A stretch of DNA of 64,000 nucleotides from Corynespora cassiicola (Eukaryota; Ascomycota; Dothideomycetes; Pleosporales; Corynesporascaceae), in assembly GCA_022059125.1 (NCBI GenBank), contig JAEUWY010000004.1, positions 186,001 to 250,000 on the forward strand, written 5' to 3'. Both the position numbers and the translations under genes were made by a program. This document shows positions 1-9,312 of the stretch, in pieces (the first letter of the stretch is position 1; each line of letters opens with the position of its first letter). The notes under the pieces were generated by a model. That model searched no databases, was not told the origin of the DNA, and was given only the letters and a program-made list of their open reading frames with translations.

Positions 1-2
1 AG

Positions 3-335
3 GGCGCGTGCGTCTACTACATGCGCAACATCTTGCATGACTGGCCCGACCAGGCCTGTTATGACATCCTTTCCCAACTTAAAGAGGCCATGGCTCCCGA
101 TTCGGTCATTCTTCTGGACGAGCTTCTCCTTCAGGATTCGGGCGCACACTGGTACGGAGCCTCGTTTGATTTGCTGATGATGGCCAACTACGGGGCGCGA
201 GAGAGGTCACTGGCTGAGTGGGATCGAATTCTCGAGAAGGTTGGGCTGGAACGGAAAACATTTGTGCCATACAGTATGCATGGAGATTCTGTCCAGATAG
301 TCGGTATTCGAGGGGTGGTTCACGAAAGATTGTGA
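3..335 (+). CDS. O-methyltransferase, C-terminal part (5' end outside window)
   Basis: About 110 residues of the catalytic domain of a SAM-dependent, COMT-like O-methyltransferase. The frame is open to the window edge and reads GACVYYMRNILHDWPD at its start; the His of ILHDWPD is the usual catalytic base of this family. A short hydrophobic stretch (SVILLDELLL) follows, then the family's late R-x-x-x-EW-x-x-ILEKVGL helix and the closing strand pair. It would methylate a hydroxyl on a small aromatic or polyketide product. It lies on the same strand as the dioxygenase at 1286 and is probably the left-hand visible member of the cluster. The N-terminal dimerisation domain and the SAM-binding glycine motif are off the window. 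The substrate cannot be told. Confidence 0.85.
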   Translation, partial: GACVYYMRNILHDWPDQACYDILSQLKEAMAPDSVILLDELLLQDSGAHWYGASFDLLMMANYGARERSLAEWDRILEKVGLERKTFVPYSMHGDSVQIVGIRGVVHERL

Positions 336-1061
336 ATCGGTCTGTTTTCGTTTTCGAGGTTTTGATAAAGGGTTACGGCGTAGAGCTGGTCAGGTCAATA
401 CATGTAGGATGTATATAGGCGATATATCTTTAGGGCAAATTTTATATACCACTGATATTTGGCTCCTGATATTTCTTCAGGCTTTCTTGAAGTTGAAGTT
501 TCTCACATGTGTGAATTCCGTATAACAAAACATTACAAGTCTTACAAAACATCAATATAAGCCAGGCAATCTAAAGTTGTTTTATGGATTAATTGCAGCT
601 AGAGTTGCGTGTGAAGTCTGCCAAGAAATCCCGTACTTGAGAACCTGGTTCATGTCTACAAGGGGGGACTATAGTCATCCCAATGCTTCGGATTCTGACT
701 GTTGCTCCTTGGACAATAGCATCTTGTCCCGGTCCTAGTTATTGCGCCTCGGCAAAAGTCGTTCTCTCCACAAAATAACTAAATTATGGAGCTCAGAAGC
801 GATTATCTTCACACATTGTTCCCCTGAATTCTTCACTGGGAACACTTGCCTTTACATCACGTGACTATGAAATTCAGCGCTTATTCGGGGACAATAAATA
901 CACTAAAGAATAATAATTTGCGTCTATTTCATTAGGCTATTTTCCTAAACTTTTATTTGAAACGATAGCGACGATGACCTGGAGGCGAACATGGAGAGGT
1001 CACCTAGGTAGTTTAGCGTTTGTGGCAGACGAGGTGCGGCGATCGGCGAATTTCTGATATC

Positions 1062-1072
1062 TCGGACTCCGA
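1062..1072. promoter_or_regulatory. candidate cluster regulator site TCGGACTCCGA
   Basis: A palindrome of TCGGA and TCCGA around one C, about 214 bp before the dioxygenase start at 1286. It recurs identically at 5624-5634 and with one centre change at 37120-37130. It fits the published AflR consensus TCG-S-W-N-N-S-CGR. That a regulator binds it is inference. Confidence 0.6.
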
Positions 1073-1204
1073 CTTGCCAAATTCGTCCGCGATACCTACT
1101 CTACCAGTGTACCGGAATGAGGCTCTTTCCGATGTCCGGGGAATGGAGGCGTATAGGGAAGCTAATAAGTGCCTCAATTCCTTTAACATCTAGCAATTGC
1201 AGTC

Positions 1205-1219
1205 TATATATATATATAT
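1205..1219 (+). promoter_or_regulatory. TATA-like run before the first dioxygenase
   Basis: An alternating TA run about 70-80 bp before the ATG at 1286. A plausible core promoter, but simple TA repeats are common in this DNA. Confidence 0.4.
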
Positions 1220-1285
1220 CGTGCGTGTAAAACAGAAAAAGTTCAAACTCACACACCTCTGTTTTTTTCTAATACCCTAAACATC

Positions 1286-2649
1286 ATGGCAACCAATTTC
1301 AAGATCGAGCCTCTGGTTCACCCTGAGGGGAAGAAATGCAAGGTAACGACTGAACCCAAGCAATCATGCCAATCCGCCCGTTCCTCGCTAACAATGTTCG
1401 GCTTAGTTTGGAGCCGTCGTCACGGGGCTCGATTTGAACAAGTTCACAGAAGAGACGGTGAAGCAGTTGCGCAAAGCGACTTGGGAACACAAGCTCCTCA
1501 TCATCAAGGGACAGCATGACCTCGAACCGAAGCGAGGATGGGAATTGCTTCAACAGCTCGACCCAGACTCCAAAAAGGTCGACAACACCACGTTCGCCCG
1601 TGCTTTTTACCCCAACGACGGCATCGTAGTAAGTCCAAGAAAGAAATGCCGCAACACTACAAAGGCGCTAACGGATTTCCAGGCCAACATCCGCTACGTC
1701 GAAGTCCCCGAGGCCGGCGCCTTCGTCTTCATCGGCAAGGGCGCCCAGGACGACGCGCGCTACGGAAAGCCAGGGCTCAACATGGGCGACAGCAACTTCA
1801 ACCAGTACTACAGCAAGCCGCTATCGGACGAGGACTTTGAGGCGGGCAAGGCCCGCTTCCACTGGTGGCACGTGGACGGAACCTACTTCCAGTACGACCC
1901 TCCGACCTTCACGCTGCTCCGGCCCATCAAGTTCCCCACCGAGGGCAAGAAGACGCAGGTGGTGGACTGGGCGGACGGGTCGGGCCACACCCTGGAGGTC
2001 AAGCCGGGGCGCACGGCCTTTGTGGATGTGGAGCAGCTGTACGAGGAGCTGTTGAGCGACGAGGAGAAGCAGATGGTGGATCACAGCTGGGTCGAGTACA
2101 TGTACTGGCCGTATGAGTGGATCAAGGGCTGCCGCGGCGCTCCGAACGGTCTTGGCGTGGCGAACGAGGGCAGGGAGGTGCCCGAGGAGGACATGGCGAA
2201 GATTGAGGAGATGAAGAAGGACTGGCAGAAGACGGTACGTGTGCCCTGAGGCAGAAGCCCAAGCCGGCCCGATCCGATGCTGACGCAGATTGTTGTAGCA
2301 CCCGATGGTCTGGGTCAATCCCGTTACGGGCAAGAAGTCGTTCCAGGTACAGCACAACCTGGCCCATCGGTTATTCATCCGCAAGGGCCCCAACGACACC
2401 CCCAAGATTATCGACGACCTGGGCGAGGTGAGGAAGTTCTTGGACAAGTTCCAGAACAGGATCATCAAGCCCGAGTACATTTGGGTGGGCCCGGAGGAGG
2501 AGCATGACTTGCTCATGTTCCAAAACTATGGCCTGTTCCACACCAAGATTGACTACCCGGCTAGCTACGGTGTCAGGACGGTGCACCAGGGCTGGTTGCC
2601 CGGCGGCAAGCCGCCCAAGGGGCCGGTGCCAATTCCGGGACAGGAGTAG
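1286..2649 (+). CDS. Fe(II)/2-oxoglutarate dioxygenase, TauD/TfdA family, XanA-like
   Basis: Four exons, 1286-1342, 1407-1628, 1683-2234 and 2299-2649, give 393 residues. The second exon begins FGAVVTGLDLNK, the usual TauD N-terminal strand, which shows that the first intron must be removed. The iron site is visible: H-V-D in FHWWHVDGTYF (near residue 155) and the distal His in YGLFHTKIDYP, with the 2-oxoglutarate Arg in GVRTVHQGW. The overall layout resembles fungal xanthine dioxygenase XanA, including an insert before PMVWVNPVTGK. XanA acts on xanthine; here the neighbours suggest instead an oxidative tailoring step (hydroxylation, desaturation or ring change) on a cluster product. It converges on the monooxygenase at 3350-5275. 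Its promoter holds a cluster palindrome. Family is secure, substrate unknown. Confidence 0.9.
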
Positions 2650-3349
2650 GTGGAGTAGGATAGCGTCACGTACCTGTTGGCTTGGGCCACGATGAATTCC
2701 GAATGCCGTCTTATCATGAGATTCCATTTGACAATCATGTGCTGTCCATCCGACCTTTGGAGGCTGCATGGATATCTGGGGTTGCTTTGCCAAGCCAGCT
2801 GCACAGACAAGCTGCTTGGACACATTTAGAGGCCCTGGCACTGTACGTGTGTATTAATATAGTTATGGCCGACTCCCGAATGGAAACTACCAACGTACCC
2901 ACAAACTATTGAATAGCGGTTGATCCAGTTTAGATTAAATCGAAGCTTGATTATTATTGTGGGGATGAGCCATCCGTCAACAACCTGGGAACTCGGAATT
3001 CCGGGCCCAGACGACGTCTCGTGTTGATCTTCGGTCTCGGTTTTTTGACAACGGAAGGAACGTTGAGCCGGCGGATCCGGCAGATGCCGGTGGCCCCCAG
3101 ATCCCTCCAAGGGTGCCAGGCAGGTACCTGGGTACCTTGGTAGGCACCTCACGGGTGAGTCGTCATCATCCATGTGCCATGATGCATGCCAATTTTTGTA
3201 ATAGAACGCGTTCTACAAGGACGCTAAAAATAGAAGTCGCTCACACAAGGTCTAGAGAGAATACCATGATGTTGCAGTTGGCATAATGGTCATTTATCAA
3301 TGCGTGGGTGAAGTAGGTACCTATATACAAAAAAAAAACCGGGGCGCTA
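2650..3349. other. convergent intergenic region
   Basis: Lies between the stop codons of the dioxygenase and the monooxygenase. I see no gene in it; a short A run at 3331-3339 sits just past the monooxygenase stop. Confidence 0.7.
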
Positions 3350-5275
3350 CTACGACACCTCAAAGCCCTCAATGTCGCCCTTGGCGTCGTACTCGCGTAC
3401 AATGCGCTCGTACATGGCCATGCCTCCTCCATGGAGCACCCTCCGCATGGCCAGGCGGCGGTGTTCGGGCCCAGCGGCACCCAGGCGCATGGTAGCGCCC
3501 TCGTGGTTGAAGTAGCCCGGGGTGCAGGCGAGTACGACCGAATACCACAGGGCCCACTTCTCAATCTCGTCTGTCCAGGCATCCTCGCCCTGCTTGGTGG
3601 GCTCGACGACGAGCTTCGAGGGGTCGTCTACGCGGCGGGCGGCCTCCTTGAGGACGTTGGCGAGGTGCGTGGCCTCGAGGTCGAAGACGGCCGTCAGGTT
3701 GGGCGAGCCGGCGCCGCCGCCGAGACCCGGGTACAGCAGGTTCGGGAAGCCGTTGGTGGCGATGCCGTGGATGGTGCCGAAGTCGGGGGAGCCGTACTTG
3801 TCCTTGAGGCGGCGGCCGTTGCGGCCGGTCACGGGGATGCCAAAGAGCTCGGCGGGGGCGGCGTCAGCGCCCGTCGCCAGCAGGAAGCCCGTGGCCAGGA
3901 TCAACACGTCGAGCTCGTACTCGACGCCGTTGACGACGATGCCCCGCGCGGTGCAGCGCTCGACGCCCTTGCCGTCCGTGTCGACGAGGCTGACGTTGGG
4001 CTGGTTGAAGGCGGGGAGGTACTCGTCCTGGAAGGCCGGCCGCTTGCACCACATGGGGTACCACGGCTCCAGGCGCTCGGCCGTGGCCGGGTCGGCTACG
4101 AGGTCGCGCACCCGGGCCCGGGCCTGCTCGGCCAGCGGCACGTCGAGCTCGCGGAGGGCGTTTGCGTGGTCGGCCGCCGTCTCGGGCGTCACCAGGCGCG
4201 GGCCGCCGATGAAGCCGGCGAAGCCGCGGGCCGTCTGGGTCCAGCCGTCGGCGACGAGGTCCGGGTGGTCGGGCCCGCGCTCCTCGCCGTCGAAGAAGGT
4301 GTCGAAGTTGAGGCGGCGCGCCTTCTGCCAGCCGGGGCCGGTCGCGACGTCACGTGCCCACGCGGCCTTGTCGGTCGCCTTCTGCCGGCGCGGGCCGCAG
4401 TAGGACGGGGTGCGCTGGAAGACGTGGAGGTGGCCGGCATACCGAGCCACGGCCGGCACGACCTGCACCGCCGTCGCGCCCGTGCCCATGACGCCGACGC
4501 GCTTGCCCTTGAGCTTGGACAGCGTGGGGTCCGTCGGCGACCCGCCCGTGCAGTCAAAGTCCCAGCGCGCCGTGTGGAAGACGGGCACGTTGGCCCGCAG
4601 CTCGTCGAAGCCGTCCAGCTTGGGCATCCTGGGCGCCGTGAAGATGGTGCTGGCGGGGATTACAAACTGCGAGAAGACGGTGAACTCCTCGCCTTGCTTT
4701 CCGTCCGCGCCCTTGCCATCGCCCTCCCTGCGCATGCGCACCACCCACCGCCGCCGCCCCTCGTCCCATGTCGCGCTGAGCACCCGCGTCGAAAACTGCC
4801 CGCGCAGCCCAAAGTGGCCGGCCACGCGCTCGCAGTGCTGCCGGATCTCTTCTCCCGATGCGTACTTTTGCGACGGCACGTAGCCCGTCTCCTCGAGGAA
4901 CGGCAGATAGATGTAGCTCTCGACGTCGCATTGCAGGCCCGGGTAGCGGTTCCAGTACCAGGTCCCGCCGAAGCCGCCGGCCACATCCACCAGGCACATA
5001 CCCTGGGCAGAGAACCCCGCCTCCACCAGCCGCCCCCCTGCCAGCAGCCCCACGAGCCCGGCGCCAATGATAAGGAACTGCACCTCGGCGCCGTCCTGGA
5101 GTGGGTCCTCCTGCTGGCCTTGCTGGCCCCCTAGCCCAAGCCATGGGTCGTGGGCTAGCGGGGTTTCTTGCTCACTGGGGAGTCGGCTGTACTGCTGCAT
5201 GCCATCTGGTCGCAGTCGTTTGTCGCGCTCCTGCGCATAGCGCGCCTCAAGGTCGGTGGCGTCGGGCAGAGCCAT
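3350..5275 (-). CDS. FAD-dependent monooxygenase, Baeyer-Villiger type
   Basis: One exon, 641 residues, starting at MALPDATDLEARYAQ; the open frame runs 59 codons further up but that part is proline- and serine-rich and unlike the family. Two Rossmann motifs flank the signature: IIGAGLVGLLAG (near residue 70, FAD) and VMGTGATAVQVVP (near 250, NADPH). The Baeyer-Villiger core is present as FHTARWDFD, though the usual F-x-G start of the motif reads LRANVP. The late ILATGF motif is also there. Such enzymes insert oxygen next to a ketone, making esters or lactones; the long form with HT-x-RWD resembles enzymes of fungal meroterpenoid pathways. It shares a 1-kb promoter with the divergent prenyltransferase. 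Notably G+C rich compared with the transposon core. Confidence 0.9.
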   Translation of the reverse strand: MALPDATDLEARYAQERDKRLRPDGMQQYSRLPSEQETPLAHDPWLGLGGQQGQQEDPLQDGAEVQFLIIGAGLVGLLAGGRLVEAGFSAQGMCLVDVAGGFGGTWYWNRYPGLQCDVESYIYLPFLEETGYVPSQKYASGEEIRQHCERVAGHFGLRGQFSTRVLSATWDEGRRRWVVRMRREGDGKGADGKQGEEFTVFSQFVIPASTIFTAPRMPKLDGFDELRANVPVFHTARWDFDCTGGSPTDPTLSKLKGKRVGVMGTGATAVQVVPAVARYAGHLHVFQRTPSYCGPRRQKATDKAAWARDVATGPGWQKARRLNFDTFFDGEERGPDHPDLVADGWTQTARGFAGFIGGPRLVTPETAADHANALRELDVPLAEQARARVRDLVADPATAERLEPWYPMWCKRPAFQDEYLPAFNQPNVSLVDTDGKGVERCTARGIVVNGVEYELDVLILATGFLLATGADAAPAELFGIPVTGRNGRRLKDKYGSPDFGTIHGIATNGFPNLLYPGLGGGAGSPNLTAVFDLEATHLANVLKEAARRVDDPSKLVVEPTKQGEDAWTDEIEKWALWYSVVLACTPGYFNHEGATMRLGAAGPEHRRLAMRRVLHGGGMAMYERIVREYDAKGDIEGFEVS

Positions 5276-6267
5276 CGTCTGCGTGTTTCCTCTGCCTTTT
5301 CCCGCGGGTGAAAAGGGCCTTCTGTGAATGGGAGAACCCGTGATAGGATTCTGAAGCGGAGGGGGGGATGAGGAGGCGGCAGTTTCCAAAACAATGTCTG
5401 TCTGTGGCCGAATTGACGGGTTTTGCACCAGAGATATACACCTTGATGTCAATTGACCATCCGAGGCCTTTTATTCTGCCGCTGCTCCTTCATCCGTTTG
5501 ATTCCGTTCCGTTGCTCCAGCCATTTCCCCTTCTTCCACCGCATCTGGCCCTCCTCCGTCCATGCCGGCTCGGCAGCGAACGAGCCAACGGCCAGCTGGC
5601 TATAACGTCGCCATTTTGTGGCGTCGGACTCCGACGTTGGGCAAAATAACCCGTGTTTCAAGTGGCACCATGGCTAGGTGGGTACAATTTGACACTACAC
5701 TTCAACGCCAAGGGATACCATGTAACGTTTTAGCCGATGGCACCAAACAGTTTAGACTCTCAACTGTATCGTCACTATAGGTGAATCAAGTAATCATTTT
5801 AAGCTAAAGTAGCATTTTACTATAGTATAGTTGGACTGTTTATAATTTAAATTTTTATAGCAGCTCTTTATTCTATATTCTTTTTTTTATACTACAATTT
5901 GTTATGGATTTTACACATAACATATGTCTCCAAGTAACTTGAGTAACACGTTGTGAGTTTCTCTGTGTTTCTGGTTCATCTAATGGTCTCCCGCGTGCTC
6001 ATCGTGGATGCGCTTTTGCAGTGAAATGCACCGACCACTTATCAAACCCCCCGAAAGGCCTTGTATGTTCGATCTACAACGCATAGGAATGCAGGAAATA
6101 GGGCGCGCGAAATGGATCCGACAGCCGGAAGAGCTGGATGGTACTGTAGCGTTTAAGAGCTGGTTTTGCAGTCGAGATAGAGAGCCCTAGAACTAATTCG
6201 TTCCAACCTCTGCCTTCTGTTGAACTACCTCACAAGTCTACGTATCGTAGTCGAGCCCACAAACATC
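5276..6267. promoter_or_regulatory. bidirectional promoter, monooxygenase / UbiA prenyltransferase
   Basis: About 1 kb between the two divergent starts. It holds the most extended copy of the cluster palindrome (5624-5634). The stretch 5780-5910 is A+T rich and may carry mild RIP leakage or an old repeat remnant. No gene is seen. Confidence 0.6.
5624..5634. promoter_or_regulatory. candidate cluster regulator site TCGGACTCCGA, extended
   Basis: Here the palindrome extends to CGTCGGACTCCGACG, with 7-bp arms around a central C. It is 349 bp from the monooxygenase start and 634 bp from the prenyltransferase start, so one site could serve both. Confidence 0.65.
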
Positions 6268-7287
6268 ATGTCCACCCAATATACTTTTGTAGAGACGGCA
6301 CCTGCCAAACTGACGGCCATCTCGTCAAAGCCCAAAGATGGGGCAACAAAGCCTTCTATAAAACCATACTTGGAGCTCATGCGCGTGAGCAAGCCCGCTG
6401 GACTGCTGGGCGTCTACTTCCCCTACTTCATCGGCTTCCTCTACTCCGTCAACATCACCTGCCCGACATCCCTCACAGCGGCCGACTGGAGCTGGCTGAC
6501 GGGCATCTTCCTGCTCGATGGCCTCATCCTCCGCAGCTTCGGCTGCGCCTGGAACGACACCGTCGACCAAGACCTCGACCGCCAGGTCGCCCGCTGCAAG
6601 AAGCGGCCCCTCGCCCGCGGCGCCATCACCACGCCCGACGCCCTCGCCACCACCCTCGTCCTCGTCCTCGCCCGCCACGCCCTCCTCTACGCCACGCTGC
6701 CCGACCGCGCCGGCCAGCACGCCCTGGCCACCACCATCCTCGGCCTCATCTACCCCTTCATGAAGCGCATCTGCAACTTCCCCCAGCTGATCCTGGGTAC
6801 CGGTGTCGGCTGGGCCGTCTACCTGATTGACGCCGCCATCGTCGACGGGCCCTATGCCGTTGCTGCGGGGGGCCCCAACCCCCAGGACCGCAGCAAGGCC
6901 ATGATCGCCCTGTTCGCGTCCCAGACTCTCTTCAACATCACCTACGACACCGTCTACGCCTTCCAGGACATCGAGGACGACCTCAAGGCCCGCGTCGGCT
7001 CCCTGGCCATCGCCGTGCGCCACTTCCCCAAGCTGTTCCTGCTGTCCCTCGCCAGCGCCATGGCCGGCTTCTTGGGCGTGACCGTCGTCTGCGGCGGCCT
7101 GATGCGGGGCCCATTCCTGGTTAGCGCTGCCGTGTCGTCTCTGTCTGCCCTGTTCATGTTGGCTCGCCTCGATGTGTGGGACCCGCGGAGGTGTAGGGAC
7201 TTCTTTGTCAACAGCCAGTGGTGGGTCAGTGGCGTTTTGGTCACGGGTCTGGTGGGTGAGCTGGTCATGGCGAGCATGCACGTCTAG
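6268..7287 (+). CDS. UbiA-family aromatic prenyltransferase
   Basis: One exon, 339 residues, from MSTQYTFVETAPAK; the ATG lies 48 bp inside the open frame and matches the length of the family. It shows both Asp-rich prenyl diphosphate sites: NDTVDQDLDRQ (near residue 105) with the following KKRPLARG, and YDTVYAFQDIEDD (near 230). Eight or so hydrophobic spans fit a membrane enzyme. Members of this group join a farnesyl or geranyl chain to an aromatic polyketide or shikimate-derived acid, the committing step in many fungal meroterpenoid pathways. Divergent from the monooxygenase, with a shared palindrome. The acceptor and chain length cannot be told. Very G+C rich, and right next to a ruined A+T block that begins within 250 bp of the stop. 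Confidence 0.93.
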   Translation: MSTQYTFVETAPAKLTAISSKPKDGATKPSIKPYLELMRVSKPAGLLGVYFPYFIGFLYSVNITCPTSLTAADWSWLTGIFLLDGLILRSFGCAWNDTVDQDLDRQVARCKKRPLARGAITTPDALATTLVLVLARHALLYATLPDRAGQHALATTILGLIYPFMKRICNFPQLILGTGVGWAVYLIDAAIVDGPYAVAAGGPNPQDRSKAMIALFASQTLFNITYDTVYAFQDIEDDLKARVGSLAIAVRHFPKLFLLSLASAMAGFLGVTVVCGGLMRGPFLVSAAVSSLSALFMLARLDVWDPRRCRDFFVNSQWWVSGVLVTGLVGELVMASMHV

Positions 7288-7329
7288 GACCTGGTCATGT
7301 TGGTAGGAGGGAGGGGATTGGAAAAGGAC

Positions 7330-7515
7330 ATATCAATGCATTGCTGTCTGAGCTTAGTTGGCAGCGGGCAGATGTACATGAGCCAAGGTGGCGGCGGAAG
7401 AGACGAATGAATGCAATTTTGTCTAAGCATAGTTGGTAGCAGATACATGTGCATAAGCCAAAATCGTGGCAAAAGAGAGCATCTATCATGTTGTTATCTA
7501 AGTTTAGCTAGCAGC
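7330..7515. repeat. 75-bp tandem repeat, about 2.4 copies, decaying
   Basis: The motif g/a-TCT-a/g-AG recurs at 7346, 7421 and 7496, a period of exactly 75 bp. The first copy is G+C rich, the second has many C-to-T and G-to-A changes, and the third fades into the A+T block. It sits directly behind the prenyltransferase gene. Confidence 0.75.
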
Positions 7516-8907
7516 AGAGATATATATATTCTATAATAAAAAGTTATCACTAGAATATAAAGGTTTCTAAAATATTAGTAAAGTAATTGAAAAAACTATA
7601 ATTTATTTTTATTTTTATTTTTACTATATTAAAACTAAATAATAAGTATATATAATATATATATTTTTAAAAAGTTATTTCTATAATTTTAGATTTAGAG
7701 TTTTATAAAACACGATATATTTTCTACAGCAAATCTCTAGCTATTTAAGTAATATAAAAAAGTAAAAAATATTAAAAAAAATAATTAGTTATTTTAAATA
7801 AAGTATATTAGAGCAGGTTTAGCAGCTAAAAAACTATTTTACTAAACTAAGTTTTAGTAATATATAAAATGATTTAATAACTAAAATTAAATATAAGTAG
7901 TAATATTTATATCTAGTAGTAAAACTAAGTTTTACTAATAAGCTAGAAACTATAAATAAAAAAATTTAAAATAAAAAAGTTATATAGTAAAGCTGTTTAA
8001 TAATTGAATATAAAACTATTTAATAATACGTACTAGAATATAAAAAAAACTAAACTTTACTAAAAAAAACTGCTTTTTTTAAAAAAAAATTATATATTTA
8101 TAATTTTTAATTTTTTAATTTTATAACTTACGCTAATTTATTATTATTATCTACTATTAAAATAAATAATTTTATAATTATTTATAAGCTTTATATAGTA
8201 AATTTTACTAAATTTTTTTTTTTTTAATAAAAAAAATTTAAATATTTTTATTAACAGCGTTATATATATATATATATATATATTTAGTAATATAAAATAG
8301 TTATAAGTATTTATTTTTTAAAAATTTTTAATAATTTATTAATAAATTTATAAATAAATACAGTAGTAATTTAATTTTAAATTCTTTAAATAACTACTAA
8401 AATTTTTTTTTCAAATAAATTATATAAACTAATAAGCTATAGTAAATTTACGTAATTATAAATTATAAAATTTTTTATTATTATTATTTTTTTTAAATAA
8501 AAAAATTATATTTATATATAGTTAATGTAACTAAAAAATTTATATACGTAAAAAATTAAATAAAAAGAAAATAAATAAAGATTTTATAATTTTCGGCACG
8601 CGGGCTATAATATATATATATTAATAGTATTAGTATTAGTTACGTATTAAAGAAAATAGTAAATAAAAGTAGTAAAAAATAATTTAATATATATAAAAAA
8701 ATTAGTTATTATTTAATTTTACTATTTAAATTTTTTTAATAAATATAAGTAAATTCTAATTATTTATATTTAATAGTTATCGCTAATTTTAAATTTTTTT
8801 TTTTATATATTTTCTAATAAATTTATTTTATTATTTACTGTATAATAGTAATATTAATTAACTATAAATAAAAATAAAAATATATTAATAAAAAGTTATA
8901 GTACTTA
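7516..8907. other. A+T-rich RIPped block
   Basis: Dense A+T with stops in all frames and TA microsatellites (for example 8262-8282). I cannot name a source element apart from the repeat at 7815-7960. Confidence 0.7.
7815..7960 (+). repeat. dispersed repeat, left copy
   Basis: About 130 bp that recurs in the same orientation at 31360-31500, recognised by a shared run of ACTATTTTACTAAAC followed by TTAGTAATATATAA. The two copies bracket the transposon-filled core. Confidence 0.6.
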
Positions 8908-8919
8908 CAGTAGGGTGAC

Positions 8920-8924
8920 ATTAA
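8920..8924 (+). repeat. target site duplication ATTAA, left
   Basis: ATTAA directly before the 5' LTR; the same five bases follow the 3' LTR at 15736-15740. The target lies inside the Tc1 inverted repeat, and the intact other repeat reads the same with only one ATTAA. Confidence 0.9.
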
Positions 8925-9294
8925 TGTTATGAGCCACAAACGTGGGCCAATGACGGGGCCGACAGGGTCGCACCGCCATGGCTGGTCACGTGACGTGCTC
9001 AGTTGATCAGTCCGCTCAGCAGTACTGAGCAACTGAGCAGTACTGAGCAGAAGCCTCAGGCACATGTATATAGTCCACACAATTGTACTCTACAATTGTG
9101 TTCACCTTGTTAGCAAATCTATCGTTTGGAATTGACTATCAACCTATCGTGCTCTATCTGCCAACACGGAGACCCGTACAGCATATCGCACATCGTTTCA
9201 CTCACGTGACCCTACCAGTACTTATCCCCGAGAATCAACCCAAGCAGCTACTTGCTCCCTAGCCTCGCTCATAGCCTGTAGCACAGCCTTAACA
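8925..9294 (+). repeat. 5' long terminal repeat
   Basis: 370 bp. TATATA at 9067-9072 places a transcript start near 9098. The upstream U3 part holds GTCACGTGAC at 8985-8994 and a cluster of CAGTACTGAGC palindromes at 9014-9050. Confidence 0.95.
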
Positions 9295-9296
9295 TT

Positions 9297-9304
9297 GTGA
9301 ACAC
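9297..9304 (+). promoter_or_regulatory. primer-binding site, self-priming type
   Basis: GTGAACAC, two bases past the LTR end, is the exact reverse complement of GTGTTCAC at 9098-9105, which begins 31 bp after the TATA box. No TGG-type tRNA site is seen. In Tf1 the mRNA 5' end folds back to prime in this way. Confidence 0.7.
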
Positions 9305-9312
9305 CCTTCAAG

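Larger units (their letters stand above)
336..1285. other. intergenic region upstream of the first dioxygenase
   Basis: No coding frame worth keeping. It contains the cluster palindrome at 1062-1072 and a TATA run at 1205-1219. Confidence 0.7.

Noticed and set aside
1286..2649. PhyH-type dioxygenase as in known meroterpenoid pathways
   Set aside because: The motif order and the PMVWVNPVTGK stretch are those of the TauD/XanA group.
3431..5134. A 567-codon open frame on the plus strand
   Set aside because: It lies opposite the monooxygenase in G+C-rich DNA where stops are rare; its Arg-, Ala- and Gly-rich translation has no motif.
6325..7281. A 318-codon open frame on the minus strand
   Set aside because: A shadow of the UbiA gene, whose two Asp-rich motifs settle the strand.
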